64,000 nt of DNA, taken from positions 1 through 64,000 of the forward strand of contig JAYUSQ010000029.1 in the NCBI GenBank assembly GCA_043755595.1, in the 5' to 3' direction. The position numbers and the translations under genes were made by a program. The stretch is from VFZP01 sp043755595. Its GTDB lineage: Bacteria > Acidobacteriota > Terriglobia > Bryobacterales > Bryobacteraceae. The notes below the pieces were generated by a model that worked only from the letters and a program-made list of their open reading frames with translations, made no database searches and had not been told where the DNA came from. Shown piece after piece: positions 16,782-24,873 of the stretch (the stretch's first letter is position 1; every line of letters starts with the position of its first letter).

Positions 16782-17275
16782 CGGGCTGGATACTGCGTCG
16801 AACGGGCCTGACTACGCTTGTGCTGTTTGGCGCGGCCACGGGCTTGGCTAATGCGGCGCAAGCCGATCCCAAAGCGCCTCCGGCTGGAAATCGCCGCGAG
16901 CCTGGCCTGTTTGGCAACGGCACAGGGGCAAAAAAAGACAAGAAGGAACGTGAGGAAGACGAGAAGATTCGCGCCGTGGCCGGCGTGGTCCGCAATGAGG
17001 CCGAACAGTTGCTGGAGGGCGCGGTTGTGCAATTGAAGGACACCAAGTCTCTGAAAGTCCGCTCCTACATAACCAAGGCCGACGGAGTCTACAAGTTCTT
17101 CGGCCTGAGCACGAATGCCGACTACGAAATCCGCGCGGACTTCAAAGGCATGGCTGGCGACAAACGTACACTCAGCATTTTCGACTCGCGCAAGGAGGCT
17201 GTGGTCAATCTGAAGCTCGCACCGGCCCAGACGGCTAAGGACGACAAGGAAGCCAAAGAAGCCGTCGCCAAGTGA
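16778..17275 (+). CDS. Secreted transthyretin-like protein 2
   Basis: The 165-residue protein has an N-terminal signal peptide (TGLTTLVLFGAATGLANA), a charged linker with many Lys/Glu, and a carboxypeptidase-regulatory-like domain: IRAVAGVVRNEAEQLLEGAV, then VRSYITKADGVYKFFGLS and YEIRADFKGMAGDKRTLS. The C-terminus is a short charged tail (AKDDKEAKEAVAK). It overlaps its neighbours by 4 bp on both sides. Together with the preceding gene it provides two related exported binding folds in one operon. Confidence 0.8.
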   Translation: MTGWILRRTGLTTLVLFGAATGLANAAQADPKAPPAGNRREPGLFGNGTGAKKDKKEREEDEKIRAVAGVVRNEAEQLLEGAVVQLKDTKSLKVRSYITKADGVYKFFGLSTNADYEIRADFKGMAGDKRTLSIFDSRKEAVVNLKLAPAQTAKDDKEAKEAVAK

Positions 17276-17781
17276 TTGGGACCGCCTCGTTATTCCTGTT
17301 CGCAGCAGCCGGGGCGGTTTTGACTTCGATCGACGGCCGTCCGGCGCAAATCGAGACCGCCAAAGCAAAAGCGACGGTCGTAATCTTTACGTCTACGGTT
17401 TGTCCGGTTGCGGGCGACTATTATCCACGAGTCGCCGCACTGTGGGCCGAGTTCGGCAAGCGCCCGAATGTGAGTTTCCTGGTGGTCTATCCGAACAAGA
17501 CTGAATCGCTGCGTGACATTCGACAACATGCCGCCGAGATGAAGTTTCCTTTTCCCGTCTACCGGGATGACAACAATTCGCTCGCCGATGAATTAGGTGC
17601 GCGCGTCACGCCGACCGCCATCGTTCGCCGCGCCGGAGGCGAAGTGGTATTCCGAGGTCCGATTGACGATGCGGCCAACCCGGCTCGCGTCAAACACCAC
17701 TATCTGCGCGACGCGATTCGCGCCACATTATCGGGACGCAAACCCAATGCCTTGCAGCCTGCAGGCGAGCCATACGGTTGA
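17272..17781 (+). CDS. Exported redoxin (thioredoxin/AhpC-like) protein
   Basis: A GTG start overlapping the previous TGA (GTGA) gives 169 aa with a short hydrophobic leader. VVIFTSTVCPVAGDYYPRVA carries a single N-terminal Cys in a TxxCP context rather than CxxC, and GARVTPTAIVRRAGGEVVFR contains the cis-Pro loop (VTP) of the thioredoxin fold. One cysteine suggests a peroxiredoxin-like or non-disulfide-exchange role. It closes the four-gene coupled operon started by the LysW-like protein. The promoter is probably the one at 16034-16061. Confidence 0.78.
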   Translation: MIGTASLFLFAAAGAVLTSIDGRPAQIETAKAKATVVIFTSTVCPVAGDYYPRVAALWAEFGKRPNVSFLVVYPNKTESLRDIRQHAAEMKFPFPVYRDDNNSLADELGARVTPTAIVRRAGGEVVFRGPIDDAANPARVKHHYLRDAIRATLSGRKPNALQPAGEPYG

Positions 17782-17819
17782 ACGATTAAACGTGTGAGGC
17801 TGGATGCCTCGCGGGCCCA

Positions 17820-18506
17820 ATGATTCTGCAAGCCTCCCAATTGACCTCGCTCTCTTGGTTGGAGCATGGCTTCGGCACGAGCCTTTCATCGAATTGGCCC
17901 CCGGACCCCAGCTATGTCAACCTCCGGCAAACCCATTCCAACATCGTCATAAAGGCCAGCCAAGGGGCGCAAGGCGTTCTAGGCGAGGGTGACGGATTGA
18001 CCACGAACCAGCCGGGGATCTGGATTGGTGTTCGGACTGCCGATTGCGCGCCTTTGATTCTCGCCGATCCGGTGCATCGAGCCGTCGCCGCAGTCCACGC
18101 CGGATGGCGAGGCACCGTGGGCGGTATCGCCGCCGAGGCTATCGAAATGATGCGAGACTCGTTCGGCACCGCGCCGAGCGACGTGGTGGCTGCTGTGGGG
18201 CCGGCAATCGCGCCTTGTTGCTTTGAGGTGGGCGCCGAGGTAGCGCAGGAATTCAGACCGTGGTGGCCGGAACGAACCGATCTGGACCGCAAGACCATGA
18301 TTGACATGCCAGGAACGCTCTTCCGGCAACTGATCGAAGCCGGATTGACCGCTGCCAAGATTGATCTCAGCCCAGCTTGTACGCACTGTGGCGCGGATCG
18401 CTTCCACTCATTCCGGCGCGATCGCGAAGCTGCCGGGCGCATGGTCTCGGCAGTTCGCATCAGGGCGAGACCATCGTCCACTGCAGAAACACGAAAGGGC
18501 GCATGA
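17820..18506 (+). CDS. pgeF: Polyphenol oxidase/laccase-domain protein PgeF (YfiH family)
   Basis: The 228-residue protein carries the metal site of the laccase-domain family: NLRQTHSNIVI (His), GVRTADCAPLILAD (Cys) and AVHAGWRGTVGG (His), plus ACTHCGADRFHSFRRDRE near the C-terminus. YfiH/PgeF removes faulty peptidoglycan precursors (UDP-MurNAc-L-Ser to L-Ala quality control) in E. coli, and the family has also been linked to purine nucleoside hydrolysis. It converges on the DksA-like gene, with a loose inverted repeat (GTTCAG...CTGAAC) between them. Confidence 0.9.
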   Translation: MILQASQLTSLSWLEHGFGTSLSSNWPPDPSYVNLRQTHSNIVIKASQGAQGVLGEGDGLTTNQPGIWIGVRTADCAPLILADPVHRAVAAVHAGWRGTVGGIAAEAIEMMRDSFGTAPSDVVAAVGPAIAPCCFEVGAEVAQEFRPWWPERTDLDRKTMIDMPGTLFRQLIEAGLTAAKIDLSPACTHCGADRFHSFRRDREAAGRMVSAVRIRARPSSTAETRKGA

Positions 18507-18549
18507 CCCGTTCAGGTCCGCACCCTTCCGTCTGAACCGTTCGCCCAAA

Positions 18550-18939
18550 CTAGGCGGCGTTCACCAGTTCCCCGTCAAACACTTCCTCTCCCTCATTGTC
18601 GGGACGGCGAGTGTCGGCCAGTTCCTGGCACTGGATACAGTATTGCGCCCACGGCACGGCGGCCAGGCGCTTCGGGTTAATCTCTTCTTCGCAATGCATG
18701 CAAACACCGTACGAGCCGTCTTCCAGACGAGCCAGAGCGCCCCTAACCTGGCGCATCAGGCCGGATTCCCGATCGAGATTGCGAATGGCGAGTTCGCGTT
18801 CAGCAGCTTGCTGAACCTCATCGAGAGCGTCGGCGTGCTTCTCGATGGCAATGCCCTCGCGATTCCTCAACACCCTGCTCAGTTCGGACTGTTTGGCGTC
18901 GAGAATCTGCTTAAACTTGTTCATTTCGGTCTTCGTCAT
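18550..18939 (-). CDS. DksA/TraR-type C4 zinc-finger protein
   Basis: I start at ATG 18939 (129 aa) because GGAGGAACAAGACC places an ideal Shine-Dalgarno 8 bases upstream; an in-frame start at 18963 has no such site. The protein is a long coiled coil (KFKQILDAKQSELSRVLRNR) followed by a C4 zinc finger, CMHCEEEINPKRLAAVPWAQ and YCIQCQELAD. Family members bind RNA polymerase through the secondary channel and modulate rRNA and stress promoters. The acidic DxxDA tip of true DksA corresponds roughly to KHADALDEVQQ here. Confidence 0.9.
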   Translation of the reverse strand: MTKTEMNKFKQILDAKQSELSRVLRNREGIAIEKHADALDEVQQAAERELAIRNLDRESGLMRQVRGALARLEDGSYGVCMHCEEEINPKRLAAVPWAQYCIQCQELADTRRPDNEGEEVFDGELVNAA

Positions 18940-19367
18940 GGTCTTGTTCCTCCTCGGACCCAACTGCGGGCCCCTTCCACTGCTCCTTCAACACTTTCCT
19001 AACCGCCTCTGCCCATATAGGACGAAGAAACTACCTAAAGGTTTCAAAAAATCTTAGTGCATCACACTAAGAAAATTTACATCTTTGCGTGAAACGCGTC
19101 GAGTCCGCGCGGGATCTTTTCACTCGCTTGCGGCCCAGCAGAGTTGCGAAATAGTATAGCAATTCTAATTCCAAACTGCCAGAACTTTTCCTTCTCGACA
19201 TCATTCTGGTCCTAAACGATTGATCACAATGGATATCGGCAGAATCTCGGTTGCCCATCATGCCAATCGGACTTTAATTCAAAACGCGTCAAATCGTCCG
19301 TTTTCGGGCGACCTTGACCCAAGTATTCCAGAATAGAATACGGACAGAGAGCAGGTTTGGATGGGTC
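18940..19367. other. Intergenic region, AT-richer than its surroundings
   Basis: About 430 bp upstream of the DksA-like gene and downstream of the GT-C gene. Apart from the inverted repeat at 19053-19071 I see no ORF with a ribosome site, no tRNA-like cloverleaf and no repeat. It is clearly lower in GC than the flanking genes, consistent with a promoter region or an unrecognised small RNA. Confidence 0.4.
19046..19071 (-). terminator. Hairpin with T-tract, possible minus-strand terminator or attenuator
   Basis: CTTAGTG (19053-19059) and CACTAAG (19065-19071) form a perfect 7-bp inverted repeat with a 5-base loop. On the minus strand it is followed by ATTTTTTGAAAC, a T6 run. It lies about 300 bp past the GT-C gene stop and about 110 bp before the DksA-like start, so it could end the first transcript or attenuate the second. 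Confidence 0.4.
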
Positions 19368-21245
19368 CTAGTGGATAGTAATCGAGCCGAAGAGAAGCCC
19401 GAGCTCGCGGTCTTCACCAGGGGGAACGACAGCTTTATCGAGTTCCAGAACCACTCGCACTCTTGGCCGCGCCACGATGGCATCGGGCAACGGGAGGTTT
19501 TTGATGAACTCGGAATCCGGCTGGTCGAGTATGACGGAAGGAAGGGAAAATTCGTCGACACGCACGTCTAACTTCAGCGGACCGTTGATCAGAATCTCCT
19601 TAGCCAAGTAGCCCTGCAATGTGAGACGTTGGCCGGATTTGGAGGGGCCCTGAACTTCGGCGGCGGCAACACGCCCCATCCACCGGATGCCGTCTTCGAT
19701 CCGATACCAGCCCTCTCGTAATTGGCCGGCAAACAGGGGGTTGCCAACTTCGATGCGCTGCGCCAGGGCGGGCTTCCACCTGGTGCGGCCCAGCGCCAGG
19801 TAGATTTTCGTGACATTTCTGAGCTTATCGCCAGCCGCCGAGTAGACGACGCCCTGCCCTGCGTCCAGCAACTGTAACACTTGGCCCTCCGGAAAAACGT
19901 AAGACTTCAAGTCGCCCAAGTCGGCGTTTTCCTGGATGGCGGTTTCGGTCCCGGGGGCCAAGTAAATATTTTCCAGGCCTAGCAATCGAAATGGCTTATC
20001 GTTGATGCACGACCAGAAAAGCTCATCGGAAACGTCGGTCAGCAGGATCGCCTTCTTGGGATGAAGTTCCCGAGCCCGTTGGACGCCGAAAACCAGCCGC
20101 TCCGCTTCGACGCTCCGGTCGCGATAATAACTAGCGGTGCTGCGGCCCACCAAGGCTGCAGGAATGGCGTACAGCGCCACGGCGAAGACCAGAGCGGCCG
20201 CTCCCGCCGATTGACGCCAAGCCCAGGCTTTCACGACCGCTTCGGCCCCGGCCAACGCAAGGCCGATCGTTGGTATCGTCAGATAGTATTCAGAGATGTG
20301 ATCGCGTAGGGGCAGTACCGGAGCGAGCGTTGCCAGGAACCAAACAAAGCCAAACAGGACCAGCCAGCGCCGCCGCCAGATAGCCCAGAGCAGGAACGCA
20401 GCCATCGCCATGGTAATTATCCAGGGCGCTACGCCTCCGTACGCGATAAACCAAGAGGGCAACTCCATGAACGCCAGTCCACGCCCGCCAAACGCCTCAA
20501 TCCAATATCTCTTGAGCGTGTAGGCGATGCTGGCGTCCCAGTGCAGCGCATAAGGACCGCTCTTCACTTTCGGAGCCACGGAGTTGTGGTACAGAAAATA
20601 GGCGACCGAGATGCCGGCCATTGGCAGAGCTGCTGTCATTCGCCGCCACTGACGGGCCAGCACACACCAAGCCAGGACGACGCCAGGGTAGACGATGTTG
20701 ATCTCCAATGCTCCAAAGCCCAACAGGAAGACCGCGAACTGGGCAGCATACCCACCTGGACTGCCTGTTTCGGCAAATCGTAACCACAAGAGGAAGGCCC
20801 CCAGCAGGAAAGCCGCGCACATCACCTGGTTATAGGCTGAAGTCCACGCAAGCGCAGTGCCGAGCGAGGCGTTTACGCACCAAAACAAAGGCGCGAGGAA
20901 GGAGGCGAGCCGGCTGGAGGTAAGCCGCCACGCGACCTGGCTCAATAGGTAGACTGCCAGGATCTGTGTGGCGAAAACCGTAATCCGGTAGGCCAAAGCG
21001 TCTAACCCGAACAGCTTCGAGTAGAGCATGAAGAATCCGCGTTCGCTCCACGGGCGAATGGTCCCTTGTGCTTTTGGGGAAAAGAGCGCCTTCCATAGAT
21101 CAGCGCCGGTGTAGACTTCCAGCCGTAATCCGAGCCACGCAAAATCATCGCGTTGGAACCAGGCCACCAAGCCTGGCCAGAATACAAAGAGGCAAATCAG
21201 CACCGGCACAAGCCAAGGCGCATGCTTCCCTAGCCTGGCAAGCAT
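19368..21245 (-). CDS. GT-C type polytopic membrane protein with C-terminal beta domain
   Basis: The 625-residue protein has about ten hydrophobic helices over residues 10-375. An acidic pair lies in the first loop (WFQRDDFAWLG), as in GT39/PMT-like glycosyltransferases that use polyprenyl-phosphate sugars. The soluble C-terminal 250 residues hold a Rossmann-like part (HPKKAILLTDVSDELFWSCI) and then a beta domain: EGWYRIEDGIRWMGR ending ELDKAVVPPGEDRELGLLFG. The same end domain forms almost the whole of the upstream gene's product. The two genes are contiguous with no spacer. Transfer of a sugar at the outer face of the inner membrane is inferred. Confidence 0.72.
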   Translation of the reverse strand: MLARLGKHAPWLVPVLICLFVFWPGLVAWFQRDDFAWLGLRLEVYTGADLWKALFSPKAQGTIRPWSERGFFMLYSKLFGLDALAYRITVFATQILAVYLLSQVAWRLTSSRLASFLAPLFWCVNASLGTALAWTSAYNQVMCAAFLLGAFLLWLRFAETGSPGGYAAQFAVFLLGFGALEINIVYPGVVLAWCVLARQWRRMTAALPMAGISVAYFLYHNSVAPKVKSGPYALHWDASIAYTLKRYWIEAFGGRGLAFMELPSWFIAYGGVAPWIITMAMAAFLLWAIWRRRWLVLFGFVWFLATLAPVLPLRDHISEYYLTIPTIGLALAGAEAVVKAWAWRQSAGAAALVFAVALYAIPAALVGRSTASYYRDRSVEAERLVFGVQRARELHPKKAILLTDVSDELFWSCINDKPFRLLGLENIYLAPGTETAIQENADLGDLKSYVFPEGQVLQLLDAGQGVVYSAAGDKLRNVTKIYLALGRTRWKPALAQRIEVGNPLFAGQLREGWYRIEDGIRWMGRVAAAEVQGPSKSGQRLTLQGYLAKEILINGPLKLDVRVDEFSLPSVILDQPDSEFIKNLPLPDAIVARPRVRVVLELDKAVVPPGEDRELGLLFGSITIH

Positions 21246-21788
21246 CTACTTCTTGAGCAGCCCGACGGTGGTGACGATCAACCCCAGCTCACGCTCTTCC
21301 ACCTGACCGGCGGCCAGAAATTTATCGAGGCGAAAGTCGAACGTCACAGCCTCGCCCCCCAGCACCGAGGCGGGAATATCGCGCTTATAGATGAGTTCGC
21401 CAGCCTTTTCGATCTTCTCCGGTTCAACGACGTGACCATTGACGACGCAATGGAGAGTGGTCTGGCCGAGTTTGGCGATCACGGCGTCGGGCACGGTGAT
21501 CTTCGCTTCAAGACGCGCGCCATTCTGAGCCGCCGCCGCGGGGGGCCGCACCGTGACCGAGAACTCACTCTTGGTCCATCGCCATGCGCCTTGCTCAAGC
21601 CCGTAGAAACCGCGCACCAACTGCACCGCGGTTTTGGGTTCACTCATGCGAATGAAACTGGCCATCGGACCGGCTTCCTCTTCGACGGTTTCGACTCGGA
21701 CGCGGCGCTTGGCCTTGCAGCTTCCTCCCAGACTGGCCATCGCCACCGTCATCATGAGGCCAAGACAAGCGCGTTTCCCGAATCGCAT
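21246..21788 (-). CDS. Secreted protein sharing the C-terminal domain of the GT-C gene
   Basis: From ATG 21788 (180 aa) the protein has a basic signal peptide ending near LGGSC, a weak lipobox. A TTG/ATG pair at 21818-21821 would extend it but lacks a ribosome site. The mature part reads VRGFYGLEQGAWRWTKSEFS and FDFRLDKFLAAGQVEERELG then LIVTTVG. It aligns with the last 120 residues of the adjacent GT-C protein (GWYRIEDG-IRW..., LDKAVVPPGEDRELGL). It is therefore a free-standing version of the same beta domain. It directly precedes the GT-C gene in one operon and probably works on the same envelope polymer. Confidence 0.72.
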   Translation of the reverse strand: MRFGKRACLGLMMTVAMASLGGSCKAKRRVRVETVEEEAGPMASFIRMSEPKTAVQLVRGFYGLEQGAWRWTKSEFSVTVRPPAAAAQNGARLEAKITVPDAVIAKLGQTTLHCVVNGHVVEPEKIEKAGELIYKRDIPASVLGGEAVTFDFRLDKFLAAGQVEERELGLIVTTVGLLKK

Positions 21789-21826
21789 CCCTCTACTTGT
21801 ACCAAATGTGTGGTACATCAATCAGA

Positions 21827-22285
21827 ATGGTGGATAAAGAAAAGAAGCCGGTCCCGATCACGCTGGTGATCGGTATCGTAGTAGCACTGGCGCTGGGCGG
21901 GGGCATTTTGGCGCTCGCCAAGTTGGGCGGCGGACCGAAAGGAATCGTAGAACTAACGCCCGAAGCGAAAACTTACACGAAGAACCTGAAGCTGTCGGCG
22001 GTTGAGATGAAAGCCACCGAGGCGTTCGTCGGTAACCCGGTGGTTGAGATCACCGGCAAGATCACCAATGCGGGAGATCAGCCGTTGCAACAGGTCGATC
22101 TCATGTGCGTGTTTTACGACCTCGGAGGGCAGGTGTTGACGCGCGAGCGCGTGCCGCTGGTCCGTGCCAAAAATGGTGGATTGCCCGCTGGCGCAACCAG
22201 GGATTTCCGATTGCCTTTCGATAGCCTGGGCCAGACATGGAATCAGCGCATGCCTCAGATGGTGATTGCCGGCATCGTGTTCTGA
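21827..22285 (+). CDS. Membrane-anchored FxLYD-like domain protein
   Basis: The 152-residue protein begins with a charged start and one transmembrane helix (PITLVIGIVVALALGGGILA), then a beta-sandwich domain: VEITGKITNAGDQPLQQVDL, MCVFYDLGGQVLTRERVPLV, GATRDFRLPFDSLGQTWNQR. This is the pattern of FxLYD/DUF3426-type extracytoplasmic domains. An in-frame ATG ten codons upstream is possible, but 21827 starts the natural leader. It is divergent from the preceding secreted protein. The function is unknown. Confidence 0.72.
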   Translation: MVDKEKKPVPITLVIGIVVALALGGGILALAKLGGGPKGIVELTPEAKTYTKNLKLSAVEMKATEAFVGNPVVEITGKITNAGDQPLQQVDLMCVFYDLGGQVLTRERVPLVRAKNGGLPAGATRDFRLPFDSLGQTWNQRMPQMVIAGIVF

Positions 22286-22289
22286 CGAG

Positions 22290-22649
22290 ATGGTTCTCTT
22301 AGTCGATGACGCGTTTGAGCAACTCAGTCTGCGGCGGCTGATCCTTGAACATGAGGGGTTTTCAGTCGCCACGGCGGGTTCGGCCAGTGAAGCGATCGCA
22401 CAGTTCGGAGAGTGCGACACGGTGGTGATCGATCTACGGATCCCGACTCTACAGGACGGATTGAGCTTGATCCGCGCGCTGCACGAGCGGGCGCCGGCCA
22501 CCCCTCTGATCGTTCTGGCTGGATTCCCGGAGGAGCTAAAAGGCAGACCGGAGCATGCGATGGTGCGGCATGTGCTCAGGAAAGGGAACCCGACGCGGGT
22601 GCTGATCGATTTGTTACGTTCCACGGGCGGGCCGCCATCAACCCCATAA
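22290..22649 (+). CDS. Stand-alone response-regulator receiver domain
   Basis: The 119-residue protein is a lone REC domain. LLVDDAF supplies the acidic pair (Asp6, Asp7), VVIDLRIP the phospho-acceptor Asp48, and VLRKGNPTRVLIDLL the conserved Lys. Thr/Ser of the usual switch position is replaced by Ala in IVLAGFPEEL, which may weaken phosphorylation-driven switching. The ATG at 22290 is chosen over an in-frame upstream start inside the preceding gene. No kinase adjoins it. Confidence 0.82.
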   Translation: MVLLVDDAFEQLSLRRLILEHEGFSVATAGSASEAIAQFGECDTVVIDLRIPTLQDGLSLIRALHERAPATPLIVLAGFPEELKGRPEHAMVRHVLRKGNPTRVLIDLLRSTGGPPSTP

Positions 22650-22661
22650 TTCCTCAGTAGT

Positions 22662-22690
22662 TTGACACTCAGGAATCTATGGCCTACACT
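22662..22690 (+). promoter_or_regulatory. Candidate sigma-70 promoter of the DUF507 gene
   Basis: TTGACA (22662-22667, perfect -35) and TACACT (22685-22690) are 17 bases apart, 43 bp upstream of ATG 22734. This is one of the cleanest promoter matches in the window. Confidence 0.6.
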
Positions 22691-22733
22691 GGAGTGACAA
22701 CTTTTACGAAAAGGGACGGATTTCTACTAGCGA

Positions 22734-23318
22734 ATGCTTCTGCCGAAAGAGTTTGTTGGCTACCTCGCCAAGCAGATTGTCACGCAGCTAAGCCCCATGA
22801 CGTTGGAAGTTACAGATCCTGCCGGCGCTCTGGAATCGATCTCGACTTTGATCGGGGATGAGTTAGCGGCCGAAGACAGCCTCAACGAGGAAGTGCGCGA
22901 GATCCTGGAACAATACTCGGAGTACATGCGCCGCGAGGGCGTTTCGTACCAGGAGATGTTCCGCAAGATCAAGAATACTTTGATTTCACAACGCAAAGTG
23001 GTTCGTGCTTCCGGGCGAGACACTGGCGATGCGATGAAGCTGTCGCGCGACAAGATCACCGACATTTCCCACAAGCTGATGGAGATGTGCCGCAAGTCGC
23101 GGCAGTTCCGCGTCAAGAAGCAGCCGAACGACGTGCGTCTGGAGATTGTGCGGATCTTCACCGAATTCCTAATGACCGAGGACAAAGCCGATCGGGCTTC
23201 GCACGCGAAGATCAAGTCTCAAAAACGCGAGATTCAGGACGGCACCGAAGAGTACAGCCTGCTTCATCGCCGCTATTACGCGGAAGAGATGAGGAAGTTC
23301 GGCATCGATTTAAGCTAG
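22734..23318 (+). CDS. DUF507 family protein
   Basis: The 194-residue protein begins MLLPKEFVGYLAKQIVTQLS and is helical and highly charged throughout: EEVREILEQYSEYMRREGVS, YQEMFRKIKNTLI, DKITDISHKLMEMCRKSRQF. DUF507 consists of about 90-residue units, and this length fits two. The family is cytoplasmic and of unknown function, found in Acidobacteriota, Aquificota and deltaproteobacterial lineages. A strong promoter precedes it, and it appears to be a single-gene unit. The C-terminal YYAEEMRKFGIDLS is characteristic. Confidence 0.85.
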   Translation: MLLPKEFVGYLAKQIVTQLSPMTLEVTDPAGALESISTLIGDELAAEDSLNEEVREILEQYSEYMRREGVSYQEMFRKIKNTLISQRKVVRASGRDTGDAMKLSRDKITDISHKLMEMCRKSRQFRVKKQPNDVRLEIVRIFTEFLMTEDKADRASHAKIKSQKREIQDGTEEYSLLHRRYYAEEMRKFGIDLS

Positions 23319-23346
23319 CCGCCCGCGTTTCCGATAAACTGGCTCT

Positions 23347-23815
23347 GTGTGGCCGTTTCGGAGAAAAGAAATCCAATCCAGAGACGCTGCCGGTCGACGG
23401 TCCGTGGTCCTTTTCAGCAGGAAAGCGAGCGGACCACGTACTCCTCTTGCGGTTAAATCGGGGCTATCAGCGTTTTGGCAAGGTCGTTGAATACACTCAT
23501 CAGATCGGCATTGCGACGCCACTGCTTTCACCCCAACCGAATGGCCTGCCTGGGAGCGAAGAAAACATCGTCCTCGGCGAAGAAGAAAATGTCATCCGCC
23601 AAGCATTGGAAGCGGAGGCGGAGTCTCTATTCATAGCAGTCATCACGACGAAAGGGATGCGCGAGTTTGTCTTCTACACACGTGCCTCGGAGTCGGCGGC
23701 GGCGAGATTCAGCGATCTTCAAAGCCGGGTCCCCAGCCACGAACTCCAATTGATGATTCAACCCGATGAAAATTGGAATGTATATGCGGCTTTGTCCGCC
23801 GGCAAATTCTGAAAG
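23347..23815 (+). pseudogene. DUF695-like protein with a disrupted 5' end
   Basis: Frame 2 encodes a clear DUF695-type protein, PVDGPWSFSAGKRADHVLLL, RLNRGYQRFGKVVEYTHQIG, VITTKGMREFVFYTRA and MIQPDENWNVYAALSAGKF, ending with the TGA near 23811. The only reasonable start, GTG 23347 (MWPFRRKE), lies in frame 1. The join must occur in GAGAAAAGAAATCC around 23360-23372. Upstream, frame 2 is open through the DUF507 gene but without a sensible start. Either a single indel broke the gene, the A-rich run is a sequence error, or a non-standard start is used. DUF695 has no known function. Confidence 0.6.
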
Positions 23816-23816
23816 T

Positions 23817-24428
23817 CTAACTGCTGCGCCGGAAGACCGAAGCGACTTTGAGTTCTGAGCCAGGCGAAGCCAACGGCGCGACGCTTTCGTGTTCGGCATA
23901 GGCTTCTACCGACCGGTAACGCCCGCCGACAGGATCCCGGTGAACGATCAAACGCCGTCCGGTCACATCAAATACCCAATAGTCGGCGATCCCGGCACGG
24001 GCGTAGAGCCGGGCTTTGGCGTCCAGGTCGAAGCGGAGCGAGGAGTCGGCCACCTCCACCAACAGCAGCAGGTCAGCGGCTTGAGGATTGTCGCGGTCAA
24101 TTTCCCAAGTTGGCCGGTTGAGAACGATCACATCGGGAACCGGCTCACTCGTGGGGTTGTCTTCCGGCGCCACGTCGATCGGAGTTTCCACGTTCACTCG
24201 ATCCGCACCGAATGCTTGAAAAAGCCAACCAAGAAACAGGGTATGGGTATTAGTGTGAGGCCGCTTCTTACTCATTTTGTCGATCAGCTCTCCCTCGATC
24301 AATTCGAGTTTCTGCTGGTCCCAGAGCCCGGTGGCTTCGAAAGCGGCGCATTCGGCCCGCGTCCACACCTTTCGCGGGACATCGAACGAGTCCACGCGGT
24401 TTGGCGATTCTGCGACGATTGTTGGCAT
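23817..24428 (-). CDS. Uma2 family (DUF820) endonuclease-like protein, second copy
   Basis: The 203-residue protein shows LELIEGELIDKMSKKRPHTN, PVPDVIVLNRPTWEIDRDNP, LLLLVEVADSSLRFDLDAKA and YARAGIADYWVFDVTGRRLI. The catalytic Asp, Glu and Lys of the PD-(D/E)xK fold are all in place. It differs strongly from the copy at 14901, so the two are not a recent duplication. It lies back-to-back with the decayed YgiT-type gene and tail-to-tail with the DUF695 gene, in a patch of accessory DNA. Confidence 0.9.
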   Translation of the reverse strand: MPTIVAESPNRVDSFDVPRKVWTRAECAAFEATGLWDQQKLELIEGELIDKMSKKRPHTNTHTLFLGWLFQAFGADRVNVETPIDVAPEDNPTSEPVPDVIVLNRPTWEIDRDNPQAADLLLLVEVADSSLRFDLDAKARLYARAGIADYWVFDVTGRRLIVHRDPVGGRYRSVEAYAEHESVAPLASPGSELKVASVFRRSS

Positions 24429-24597
24429 ACTGCCTATTTCGATTCTACTCCTCTGTTGCCGCTCCAGCGGACTGGGCGGTGAGCGTCCTCAAGTCCAGAC
24501 TCTGAGATAGTGGAAAGAGCAAGTGCCGAAGATGATCGTCGCCGACCGCCGGTTACGGTTCTGCGGAGTGGATCGAGTACAAAAGAAGGAGACCTCA

Positions 24598-24825
24598 ATG
24601 AACTGCGAAGTTTGTGCGGCTGGCGTCCGGCGACCCGAACTGATTTCGCTATAACCTGTCCGCTGGCGGCCGATTGATCTTGATTGACCATGTGCCGGCC
24701 GAGGTTTGCGATCGCTGTGGCGAAGTTACGTTGAGCCCGGACGTGGTCGACAGATTGCAGCAAACGGATGGGCAACGGCAGCGCCAGCGCGCGTGATCGA
24801 CACGCCCGTCTACGAGTTCGCTTAG
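24598..24825 (+). pseudogene. YgiT-type zinc-finger antitoxin-like protein, frameshifted
   Basis: AAGGAG precedes ATG 24598, which reads MNCEVCAAGVRRPELISL and stops. The next frame carries YNLSAGGRLILIDHVPAEVC and DRCGEVTLSPDVVDRLQQT, and the original frame resumes with PARVIDTPVYEFA to TAG 24825. Joined, these give a complete YgiT/MqsA-N-type protein of about 74 residues with CxxC...CxxC zinc ligands. Two frameshifts (near 24625-24650 and 24770) show decay. Upstream, another frame reads AEWIEYKRRRPQ and stops at TGA overlapping this ATG. That may be the tail of a DUF4258-type toxin, the usual partner. Confidence 0.75.
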
Positions 24826-24873
24826 AGCGCTAAAGAGCAAAGTTCCGGGATTGCGGAGAGTGCTGCCGCTCGC

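Noticed and set aside
18940..19367. tRNA or small RNA gene in the AT-rich gap
   Set aside because: I find no cloverleaf arms or CCA-like end, and only one short hairpin.
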